DNA from: Betaproteobacteria bacterium
GTDB lineage: Bacteria > Pseudomonadota > Gammaproteobacteria > Burkholderiales > SG8-39
Assembly: GCA_029858545.1 (NCBI GenBank)
Contig: JAOUFA010000201.1
Coordinates: forward strand, 1-6,727
Direction: 5' to 3'
Length of the DNA stretch: 6,727 nt
In this document: positions 1 to 6,169 of the stretch, one piece after another
Position numbering within the stretch: the first letter of the stretch is position 1
How the letters are laid out: each line of letters starts with the position of its first letter
Made by a program: the position numbers and the translations under genes
The notes under the pieces: model-generated
Databases searched by the model: none
Told to the model about the DNA's origin: nothing
What the model saw: the letters and a program-made list of their open reading frames with translations, nothing else

Positions 1-40
1 GGTGCCGGACGTACCGCGAAGACCAGTACCCGCAACATGA
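1..40 (+). CDS. possible 3' end of an upstream gene (partial)
   Basis: Reading from base 2, an open frame runs in from the left edge, encodes VPDVPRRPVPAT and stops at the TGA at 38-40. That stop shares an ATGA with the ATG of the TRAP permease at 37, the usual sign of translational coupling inside an operon. A TAXI-type binding protein is the expected upstream partner of this kind of permease, but twelve residues cannot be assigned to any family. The other two plus-strand frames are also open across these 40 bases, so the only support is the overlap geometry. Confidence 0.25.
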   Translation, partial: VPDVPRRPVPAT

Positions 41-1977
41 AGTCGTCCTCCGGCGATCGCCGGCTCGAGCCGGCGATCGTGCGTTGGATAATTGGGATAC
101 TCGGCAGTTCGATCACCCTGGGCGCGCTCGCCTGGGCTGCCGGGCTCAACCAGATCCTCGCGCTATCGATCTACTCCGAGCAGTTTGGCGCAGCGATGCT
201 CGCCGCGGCGATCGCCCTCGCCTACCTGCATCTTCCTGCGCGCGACGCCGGCCATCCGAAAGTACGGGTCCCGTGGTATGACTGGGTCGCTGCCATCGCG
301 GCGTTCGCGGCAAGCGCGTACATCGCCGTACGCTACCCGGATCTCTCCGACATCATTCTGCTGCGACCGGTCGACGGGGTGATCGCCGGATCGATCGTCA
401 TCGTTCTCCTCATCGAGACCTTGCGACGCGTAACGGGACTCGCGTTACCGATCATCGTCATCGCGTTTATCGTCTATGCCCTCCTGGCAAACCTGGCCCC
501 AGGGCAACTCGAAGGCCGCGCGACCGACTGGCGCAAGCTCGTCGCCTACCTCGCCATCGACACGAACGCGATGCTCGGAGTACCGCTGAGGATCGGCACG
601 ACGATCGTCGTCACCTTCATCCTTTTCGGCAGCCTGCTGGTCGTCACCGGAGGAGCGAACTTCTTCACCGATCTGGCGCTCGCCGGAATGGGGCGCTTCC
701 GCGGCGGCTCGGCCAAGATCGCGGTGGTCGCCTCGGCGCTGTTCGGATCGATCTCCGGAAGCGCGGTAGCCAACGTGGTAGCCACCGGCGTGGTCACGAT
801 TCCTATGATCAAGCGCAGCGGCTATGCACCCTATCAGGCGGCGGCAATCGAAGCAGTCGCCTCGACAGGCGGCCAACTCATGCCGCCGGTGATGGGGGCT
901 TCCGCCTTCCTCATGGCGGAGTTCCTCCAGATCCCGTACGGCGCGGTGGTCCTCGCGGCGCTCGTCCCCGCGCTTCTCTATTACGGCGCGCTCTTCATCC
1001 AGGCCGACCTCGAGGCGGCGCGTATGGGGATCCAGGCGGTCGACCCGGCAGAAATTCCACGTTTCCGGGACCTGTTCGGCGGATTTCATTTCATCATTCC
1101 ATTCGTCGTCCTCATCATGGGGCTGTTCACTTTCAACATGCAGCCTGAAGAAGCCGCGCTATGGTCGTCGGTCGCGCTCATCGCGCTCGCGTTCGCGTTC
1201 GGTTATCGCGGCAAGCGCCCGGATCTTTTGGCGGTCGTCGAATGCTTCCGCTCGACGGGGGTCGCCGTCATCGAGGTCATCCTCATCTGCGCGGCGGCGG
1301 GATTCGTCATCGGCTCGCTCTCGATTTCCGGCCTCGGCTTCAATCTCACGCTCGCGCTGGTGCAGATCGGTGCCGGCCATCTGCTGCTGCTGCTGCTGCT
1401 CGCGGCCTTCATCTGCATCCTGCTCGGCATGGGGCTTCCCACGGTGGGGGTCTACGTGCTCCTCGCCGCGCTCGTCGCCCCGGCCTTGGTCGAGGTGGGC
1501 GTGCTGCCGATCGCCGCGCACCTGTATGTGATGTATTTCGGCATGATGTCGATGATCACGCCTCCCGTTGCGCTCGCCGCCTTCGCTGCCGCGGGACTCG
1601 CGCGCGCCGACCCGATGCGCACCGGCTGGGAAGCGGTGCGCTTCGGCTGGTCGGCCTATATCGTGCCCTTCCTGTTCGTCCTCTCGCCGACGCTGCTTCT
1701 CATCGGCCCGCCCGAAGACGTGGCCATCGCGATCGTCACCGCGGTGTACGGAATCTGGCTCGCTTCGGTGGGCGTGATCGGCTATCTCGTGCGTCCGTTG
1801 AGCACCCAGGCACGCAGCCTCTTTGCGCTCGCCGGCCTGCTCGCGCTGGTTCCCGCCGGGGCGTTTCCCGGCGCGGTGTACACCGACATCGCCGGTTGCA
1901 CGCTGGGCACGCTGCTCGCCGGTTATGAATTCCTCGCGCGACGCCGCCGTCAGCGCGCAGCGGCGCCCGCGCGCTGA
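37..1977 (+). CDS. TRAP transporter permease, fused small and large membrane subunits (4TM/12TM, TAXI type)
   Basis: Inner-membrane permease of a tripartite ATP-independent periplasmic (TRAP) transporter, which imports an organic acid or similar solute using an ion gradient and a separate periplasmic binding protein. The 646 residues match the usual size of the DctQ-DctM fusion. Residues 1-155 hold about five hydrophobic segments (the small-subunit part); the DctM-like core follows. Family hallmarks are GSISGSAVANVVATG (237-251), STGGQLMPPVMGASAF (276-291), GMGLPTVGVYV (464-474) and FGMMSMITPPVALAAFAAAG (501-520). Extra membrane segments fill 556-634, as often seen in TAXI-linked fusions. The substrate cannot be read from the sequence. 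No binding protein follows it; the partner is probably upstream. The start is uncertain: no clear ribosome site precedes ATG 37, the frame stays open to base 1, a GTG at codon 15 is possible, and a large palindrome covers codons 6-15. Confidence 0.93.
   Translation: MKSSSGDRRLEPAIVRWIIGILGSSITLGALAWAAGLNQILALSIYSEQFGAAMLAAAIALAYLHLPARDAGHPKVRVPWYDWVAAIAAFAASAYIAVRYPDLSDIILLRPVDGVIAGSIVIVLLIETLRRVTGLALPIIVIAFIVYALLANLAPGQLEGRATDWRKLVAYLAIDTNAMLGVPLRIGTTIVVTFILFGSLLVVTGGANFFTDLALAGMGRFRGGSAKIAVVASALFGSISGSAVANVVATGVVTIPMIKRSGYAPYQAAAIEAVASTGGQLMPPVMGASAFLMAEFLQIPYGAVVLAALVPALLYYGALFIQADLEAARMGIQAVDPAEIPRFRDLFGGFHFIIPFVVLIMGLFTFNMQPEEAALWSSVALIALAFAFGYRGKRPDLLAVVECFRSTGVAVIEVILICAAAGFVIGSLSISGLGFNLTLALVQIGAGHLLLLLLLAAFICILLGMGLPTVGVYVLLAALVAPALVEVGVLPIAAHLYVMYFGMMSMITPPVALAAFAAAGLARADPMRTGWEAVRFGWSAYIVPFLFVLSPTLLLIGPPEDVAIAIVTAVYGIWLASVGVIGYLVRPLSTQARSLFALAGLLALVPAGAFPGAVYTDIAGCTLGTLLAGYEFLARRRRQRAAAPAR
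54..79. repeat. perfect 26-bp palindrome at the start of the TRAP permease gene
   Basis: Bases 54-66 are the exact reverse complement of 67-79, centred on the CTCGAG at 64-69. Each arm contains CGATCG, and the ten bases CCGGCGATCG occur twice in direct orientation (50-59 and 70-79). As RNA it could fold into an eleven-pair, almost all G-C stem with a four-base loop, about 15 bases after the annotated start codon. There is no T-run after it, so it does not look like an intrinsic terminator. It could dampen translation, be a protein-binding site, or show that the true start lies further right. Confidence 0.7.
1381..1398 (+). repeat. (CTG)6 trinucleotide run within the TRAP permease
   Basis: Six uninterrupted CTG codons followed by CTC encode seven leucines (residues 449-455) inside a membrane segment of the permease. 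Slippage here would add or remove whole leucines without shifting the frame. It is probably just a product of leucine-rich coding with a preferred codon. Confidence 0.6.
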
Positions 1978-1983
1978 CGCGCG
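1968..1983. terminator. possible G-C hairpin between convergent genes
   Basis: CGCGCG at 1968-1973 can pair with CGCGCG at 1978-1983 around a four-base loop that includes most of the TRAP stop codon. It sits exactly where the TRAP gene and the histidine kinase gene converge, their ends only 12 nt apart, so a two-way terminator would make sense. The stem is short and no T-run follows on either strand, and low-complexity GC repeats form such pairs by chance in this genome. Confidence 0.22.
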
Positions 1984-1989
1984 ACCGGC

Positions 1990-4101
1990 CTACACCGTCC
2001 GGACTCGCGGAGCATTGCGCTCCAGCGCTCCGCGCAGATCCGACAGCGTCACCGGTTTCGGCAGAAAATCGTTCATGCCGGCGGCGTGGCAGATTTCGCG
2101 GTCCTCGCTCAGCACGTTTGCGGTCAGCGCGATGACGATGGGCAGAGGACCTGCGCGTTCCTCGCGGATCTTGCGCGTCGCCTCAATGCCATCCATCTCG
2201 GGCATCTGGACGTCCATCATGACGATGTCATAGGACTGGCGGCGGCAGGCCTCGACCGCCTCGAGTCCGTTGCCGGCGAGATCGCTCCGGTAGCCGAGCC
2301 GTTCGAGGAGCGCGCGCACCAGCAGCGCATTGACCGCGTTGTCCTCCGCGACGAGGATGCGCAGCGGCAGCGATCCGGCGAGCGGCCCTTGCGGTTCCGC
2401 AGCAGAAACCGGTTTCCCGCTCACCGTACCGCCCAATGCGCGCACAATGGCGTCGAATAGCGGTCCCTGCCGCACAGGTTTTGTCAACGAAGCCGCGAGG
2501 CGCAACCTGCCGGACTCGTTGCCCACTTCGGTTGAACTAAGCAGGATAATCGGTAGCTTCTCGCGCAAAGCCTGCAAGCGCCGCGCCAGCTCCACGCCAT
2601 CGATCTCGGGCATGTGCTGATCAAGCAGCGCGAGATCGTAGGGCTCGCCCGTCTCGACCCAGCGCAGTGCCTCGAGCGGCGAGGCCGTAATCGCGCACTC
2701 CAGACCCCAGCGCTCGGCGATGCCGCGCAGCATGTTGAGATTGGCGCCGTTGTCGTCGACGATCATCACGCGGCGCCCGGCGATCTGCACGGCATCGCGC
2801 TGCAGATAATGGACCGGTTCACCCGGCGCCTCGTGCGCAACGATGGTGAAGAAGAACCGCGAGCCGCTGCCGGGGCTGCTTTCAGCGCCGATCCGTCCGC
2901 CCATGATATCGACCAGGCGCGCGCAGATGGCAAGCCCCAGGCCGGTGCCACCAAATCGCCGCGTCGTCGAACTGTCGGCCTGGGTAAATGGCCGGAACAG
3001 CGTGGACAGAATCTCCGGTTTGATCCCGATACCCGAATCCTTCACCTCAAAGCGCAGCGCGTGCGGTCCCTCGTCGGTCGCCCGTGAAACGGTCACCAGA
3101 ACCTCGCCACGCTCGGTGAACTTCACCGCGTTATCGACCAGATTGACGAGTACCTGCCGCAGCCGCGTCACATCGCCCACCACATAGGATGGGACATCGC
3201 TTTTTATGAGATACACCAGGTCGAGAGATTTCTGCGCGGCCTTGCCGCTCACCAGGCTGAATGCGTCTTCGACGCAGGTCGTCAGCACGAATGGCTGCTC
3301 TTCGAGCTGCAGCTTGCCCGACTCGATCTTGGAAAAATCGAGAATGTCGTTGATGACCGTGAGCAGCGTTTCCCCGCTCAGCCGTATCGTCTCCGCATAG
3401 TCGCGCTGTTTCGGCGTCAGGGCGCTATTCAACAACAGGCTCGTCATACCGATGACGCCGTTCATCGGGGTGCGGATCTCGTGACTCATCATGGCGAGAA
3501 ACGACGCCCGCGCGCGGCCCGCTTTTTCAGCGCGGTCGCGCTCGGCTTCCAGCGCAGCGAGCGTGCGTTTGAGCGCCGCGAGGGGGAGCGTACGCAAAAC
3601 CAGGAACACCAGCGCGCCCAGGACCAAGCCGAGAGCGCCCGCCCAGCCGGTGCCGCGCAGCAGCGGCGCCGCAAAGATCGTGACCTCGACTTCGCCGACG
3701 CGCCTCCCGGCGTCATAGAGCGGTGCGCTGCGTACCAGCGTCAGGCCTGATCCACCCGCATCATGTGCCGCAAGCACCACGCCGTTTTCGTCTACGATGC
3801 GGCTCGACTGGCGGTAGCTGTGCGCCGACACGCCGCGCAACACCTTGTCGACGAAGTATTGTTGAAAGCTCCAATACTGGGGGTTCTCGCTGATTGCGAG
3901 AGCGAGCGCGTCGGCCTTGATCCGGGCTTCGGCTCGGCCCGCGACCTCGAGCGAGGTGTAGCCGTACCAGAAGAACAGCAGCGGCAGCGACACGGCAACG
4001 GCGCTCGCGATCAATCCGGCGGCCCAACTCAGCCCGCGAACGATTGCGAACGAGCGCGCGTAGTTCTCGTCGCGCCCGGCCTGCGCAGACCACGGGCTCA
4101 T
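1990..4101 (-). CDS. hybrid sensor histidine kinase with two receiver domains
   Basis: Inner-membrane sensor kinase of 703 residues that should autophosphorylate on histidine and pass phosphate to its own aspartates. In order: membrane segment about 26-47; periplasmic sensor about 48-151, with a Cache/PAS-like VDENGVVLA strand pair; second membrane segment about 153-174; short coiled coil about 176-197; HisKA with SHEIRTP (phosphorylated His207); ATPase domain with N box NLVDNAVKF (Asn324), DSGIGI (355-360) and GGTGLGL (384-390); receiver 1 (about 443-555; Asp449/450, Asp494, Lys541); receiver 2 (about 579-695; Glu586/Asp587, Asp630, Thr660, Lys682). All key residues are present. There is no Hpt and no DNA-binding output, so signalling must pass through a separate Hpt protein or regulator outside the window. 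It starts 21 nt after the PstS-like gene; only a weak GGGG precedes ATG 4101. The pairing suggests the binding protein presents a ligand to its periplasmic domain (inference). Confidence 0.93.
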   Translation of the reverse strand: MSPWSAQAGRDENYARSFAIVRGLSWAAGLIASAVAVSLPLLFFWYGYTSLEVAGRAEARIKADALALAISENPQYWSFQQYFVDKVLRGVSAHSYRQSSRIVDENGVVLAAHDAGGSGLTLVRSAPLYDAGRRVGEVEVTIFAAPLLRGTGWAGALGLVLGALVFLVLRTLPLAALKRTLAALEAERDRAEKAGRARASFLAMMSHEIRTPMNGVIGMTSLLLNSALTPKQRDYAETIRLSGETLLTVINDILDFSKIESGKLQLEEQPFVLTTCVEDAFSLVSGKAAQKSLDLVYLIKSDVPSYVVGDVTRLRQVLVNLVDNAVKFTERGEVLVTVSRATDEGPHALRFEVKDSGIGIKPEILSTLFRPFTQADSSTTRRFGGTGLGLAICARLVDIMGGRIGAESSPGSGSRFFFTIVAHEAPGEPVHYLQRDAVQIAGRRVMIVDDNGANLNMLRGIAERWGLECAITASPLEALRWVETGEPYDLALLDQHMPEIDGVELARRLQALREKLPIILLSSTEVGNESGRLRLAASLTKPVRQGPLFDAIVRALGGTVSGKPVSAAEPQGPLAGSLPLRILVAEDNAVNALLVRALLERLGYRSDLAGNGLEAVEACRRQSYDIVMMDVQMPEMDGIEATRKIREERAGPLPIVIALTANVLSEDREICHAAGMNDFLPKPVTLSDLRGALERNAPRVRTV

Positions 4102-4122
4102 CGGCGCCCCGACTTCGGCGAC

Positions 4123-4938
4123 CTAATTGGTTGCCGGAAGGAAGCCATATTCCCTGAGCAAAGCCGCGCCCCTTGCCGAACGCATGAAGGCGATGAACTG
4201 CCTCGCTGCCGCGCCGGTCGCTGCGCTGGTCGCCAGATAGAGCGTTTTGACGTGTGGATACTGCCCCTTCGCGATCGCCTCGGGGGAGGGCCTCTTGCCG
4301 TCGAGTTCGAGCGCCTTGAGGGCGCGCCTCTCCGCAAGAATCAGGCCGAGGGTCGTCGTCCCCAGCGCGCCGGGCGTGCGCTCGACCAGATCGGCGGCAT
4401 CGGTGTCGCTGGGTCCGAGCAGCATGCCGGGCCGCTGCAACCCCTGATCGAGCGCGGCCGATACTCCCGGGGAAAACGCGCGCAGCAGCGCCGTATCCGA
4501 GTCATCGGCAGGGCGCAACACCAGGCGAACCCGAGTGCCATCTGGCCACGTCGCTCCTGGATCCCTGTAGTAATGCTCGAGCACGGGAATCGTGATTGCG
4601 CTCGCCGCGTTGCGCTGCTGCACGACGATCACAAATGGCGAACGGGCGAATCGCTCCACCTTCAGGCCCTTGCCTTCCCCCGACTTGGGCAGCCGGCTGC
4701 CGACCGAGATGTCCAGACGGCCCGTGGAGAGTGCACGGTATCCACCGCCGCTGCCCAGATTCGGCGCATAGACGACCCGGATCGTCGGATGCAGCGTCGT
4801 GAACGCGTCGCCCAGCTGCCGCACGATGCCGGCCCCCGCCCCGCTACCACCCATGCGCACCAGAGCCTGCGCCGATGCGCAGGACGCCACGCCGGCAAAG
4901 ATCATTCCCAGCCAAACTACCGCCGCGCGATGCTTCAC
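4123..4938 (-). CDS. secreted PstS-like periplasmic binding protein, probable sensor partner of the kinase
   Basis: A 271-residue type-2 periplasmic binding protein of the PstS/phosphate-like group. Residues 1-23 form a signal peptide (MKHRAAVVWL, hydrophobic core, likely cut after ASA). VASC at 17-20 also resembles a lipobox, but the fold begins only about six residues later, so a lipid anchor seems less likely. Family-like features are GGSGAGAGIVRQLGDAF (30-46), GRLDIS (73-78), RPADDSDTALLRAF (142-155, where PstS has a Ser-Gly-Thr loop), GALGTTTLGLI (190-200), YPHVKTLYLAT (227-237) and the closing YGFLPATN. The ligand is unknown; phosphate is not proven. The frame extends upstream to an ATG at 5040, but the GTG at 4938 is chosen because GAGGGG lies six bases before it and the signal peptide starts there. 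No transporter subunits follow; the next gene, 21 nt on, is the hybrid kinase. Confidence 0.85.
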   Translation of the reverse strand: MKHRAAVVWLGMIFAGVASCASAQALVRMGGSGAGAGIVRQLGDAFTTLHPTIRVVYAPNLGSGGGYRALSTGRLDISVGSRLPKSGEGKGLKVERFARSPFVIVVQQRNAASAITIPVLEHYYRDPGATWPDGTRVRLVLRPADDSDTALLRAFSPGVSAALDQGLQRPGMLLGPSDTDAADLVERTPGALGTTTLGLILAERRALKALELDGKRPSPEAIAKGQYPHVKTLYLATSAATGAAARQFIAFMRSARGAALLREYGFLPATN

Positions 4939-4946
4939 CTCGCCCC

Positions 4947-4952
4947 CCTCGA
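4947..4952 (-). promoter_or_regulatory. ribosome binding site fixing a GTG start
   Basis: On the minus strand the mRNA would read GAGGGGGGCGAG immediately before GTG. The anti-Shine-Dalgarno-like purine block lies about six to eight bases from the GTG at 4938-4936 and selects it over the ATG at 5040, which would put 34 arginine- and proline-rich residues in front of a well-formed signal peptide. Confidence 0.6.
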
Positions 4953-5018
4953 TGCCGGCTACGCGCGGGAGTGTAGAGCATTTCGGTAGTCGGCCGAAGC
5001 GCCGAGCCGGAATGCCCA

Positions 5019-5028
5019 ATGCGCGCAT
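5019..5028. repeat. perfect palindrome ATGCGCGCAT, possible operator
   Basis: The ten bases ATGCGCGCAT are self-complementary and lie in the divergent region, 81 nt from the GTG on the left and 113 nt from the ATG on the right. That position suits a shared regulator site, for instance for the response regulator fed by the neighbouring kinase. Its alternating GC core is common in high-GC DNA, and no second copy was noticed nearby, so the regulatory reading is only a suggestion. Confidence 0.3.
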
Positions 5029-5127
5029 AAGACTTTCCAATTCACAAGCCAGCAGGTTTTCAGGGAAGATAGGCAGGCAATCCGTCGCGCGCCGTCCAGA
5101 GCGCCATGCGGCCTATAAACCACGTAG

Positions 5128-5134
5128 AAGGAGG
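5128..5134 (+). promoter_or_regulatory. strong ribosome binding site for the ModA-like gene
   Basis: AAGGAGG is a near-perfect Shine-Dalgarno sequence ending six bases before the ATG at 5141. It decides the start: the same frame is open back to 4799, but the upstream residues are arginine-rich and lie in the divergent intergenic region and opposite the neighbouring gene, whereas a clean signal peptide begins at 5141. It is the best ribosome site seen in the window and predicts good expression. Confidence 0.85.
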
Positions 5135-5140
5135 AAGTCC

Positions 5141-6169
5141 ATGTCGTCAGCCGCACGAACAAGCCTGTTGATTGCTGTGGTGGCGTTCGCCGCAGCGGGA
5201 GACTGCGCCAGCGCCGATGCGCAGAAAACCCCGCTCGCTCCGGATGCGAATACAGCTAGATCGGCCGCCAAATTCACCGCGATTCCCCCCAACAAGGACA
5301 ACGACCTGAAGCTCTACTACGCCGACGGAAGGATGCTCAAGGGTGCCGCGGCGCTCGAGCATACCCAGCAGGACGCCGAGTTGATCCTGTGGCTCGCGGG
5401 CAACCAATTCTTCGCGATGGACGACGTGGTACATGCCTTCCAGCGCGCCAACCCGGGCATCGACGTCGGCCTCATTACCTTGCCGCCGGGACTGCTGCTC
5501 GCCGCGATCCAGAATGGTGGCGTGCGCTACGGCGACAAGGACTACCCCGGCCGTCCGGACGTCTATGCCTCGGTGAATCTCGGTCATCTGAAGAAGCTCG
5601 CGCAGGCGGGCTTGATGAAGGATTTCGCGATCTATATGCACAACGAAATGGTGCTCATGGTTGCGCAGGGCAATCCGCTTGGCATCAAGGGGGTCGCAGA
5701 TCTGAAGCGTCCCGACGTGCGCAGCTCGATGCCGAACCCGGTGAATGAGGGAATCATGCAGTTCTACGGTCGCAAGGTGCTCGAGCGCCACGGCCTGTGG
5801 CAACATGTCTCGGCCGGCAAGGAGTGCTTCTCCTGCCAGACCACGCCGAACAACTGGTTCACCTCGGTGCACCATCGGGAGACACCGGACCGGATCCTCG
5901 CGGGAACTTCGGACACCGGATTCGTCTGGATCACCGAGGCCTTCGAAGCCAAGCGTCAGAACAAGGCGATCGAAGCCGTTAACCTGCCGCCCGAGGACAG
6001 CCTGCGCGACGAAGTCGCCTACGCGATCGGCGCAGTCAGCGGTCCGCACGCGACCGCCGCAAACCGCTACCTCGCGTTCCTTGCGACTCCGGCCGCGCAG
6101 ACCGCCTATGCGAAGTACGGCTTCGTCAATGCAACGCCCGACGAACTGCGGCTCAGGCCGATTCCATGA
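5141..6169 (+). CDS. secreted ModA-like periplasmic binding protein with a CxxC pair
   Basis: A 342-residue exported type-2 binding protein. Residues 1-27 form a signal peptide (likely cut after SADA), followed by a roughly 50-residue extension before the fold begins at AELILWLAGNQFF (79-91). The ModA relationship shows in NEMVLMVAQGNPLGIKGVADL (168-188), DTGFVWITEA (258-267, parallel to E. coli GIVYGSDA) and the C-terminal PPEDSLRDEVAYAIG plus AYAKYGF (322-328), which closely parallel the end of E. coli ModA. The serine loops that hold molybdate in ModA appear replaced: the AAAS position reads LAGN, the SSS position reads LPPG, and the ligand tyrosine is Trp263. The mature protein has only two cysteines, C229-F-S-C232, with His244-His245 nearby: a possible disulfide or metal site, not heme, because no CxxCH is present. 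It overlaps the DsrE gene by ATGA. No ABC permease or ATPase is in view. It may be a sensor or carrier rather than a molybdate importer. Confidence 0.85.
   Translation: MSSAARTSLLIAVVAFAAAGDCASADAQKTPLAPDANTARSAAKFTAIPPNKDNDLKLYYADGRMLKGAAALEHTQQDAELILWLAGNQFFAMDDVVHAFQRANPGIDVGLITLPPGLLLAAIQNGGVRYGDKDYPGRPDVYASVNLGHLKKLAQAGLMKDFAIYMHNEMVLMVAQGNPLGIKGVADLKRPDVRSSMPNPVNEGIMQFYGRKVLERHGLWQHVSAGKECFSCQTTPNNWFTSVHHRETPDRILAGTSDTGFVWITEAFEAKRQNKAIEAVNLPPEDSLRDEVAYAIGAVSGPHATAANRYLAFLATPAAQTAYAKYGFVNATPDELRLRPIP

Larger units (their letters stand above)
4939..5140. promoter_or_regulatory. divergent intergenic region with promoters for both operons
   Basis: This 202-nt space separates the start codons of two divergent operons, so it must contain both promoters. 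No strong sigma-70 pair is visible. Best guesses: for the plus strand, TATAAA at 5114-5119, without a good -35 and leaving a very short leader before the ribosome site; for the minus strand, TACACT (plus-strand 4970-4975) with a poor TTCGGC 17 bases upstream (4993-4998). Symmetric sequences are a perfect palindrome at 5019-5028, a five-base inverted repeat TTCGG/CCGAA at 4982-4986 and 4994-4998, and an 8-of-9 inverted pair at 4952-4960 and 5005-5013. No sigma-54 site was seen. Both flanking frames stay open through much of it, but the start signals place it outside the genes. Confidence 0.6.

Noticed and set aside
1161..1928. 255-residue plus-strand frame inside the TRAP permease
   Set aside because: It is a frame-shifted reading of a membrane protein, full of arginine, histidine and glycine; the permease frame has the conserved motifs throughout.
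53..4278. GCGATCGC octamers (at 53-60, 208-215 and 4271-4278) suggesting a HIP1-like repeat
   Set aside because: Only three copies were noticed in 6.7 kb, modestly more than GC content would give and far from the density seen in cyanobacteria; the gene content is not cyanobacterial.
3763..4989. 408-residue plus-strand open frame opposite the kinase and PstS-like genes
   Set aside because: It is rich in arginine, histidine and glutamine, shows no domain or signal, and lies antisense to two well-supported genes; high GC keeps such frames open.
4799..5140. N-terminal extension of the ModA-like gene to an upstream ATG
   Set aside because: The extra 114 residues are arginine- and proline-rich, overlap the opposite gene and would bury the signal peptide; AAGGAGG directs the start to 5141.
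5827..5838. CxxC of the ModA-like protein as a heme c site
   Set aside because: The residue after the second cysteine is glutamine, not histidine, so the CxxCH heme motif is absent.
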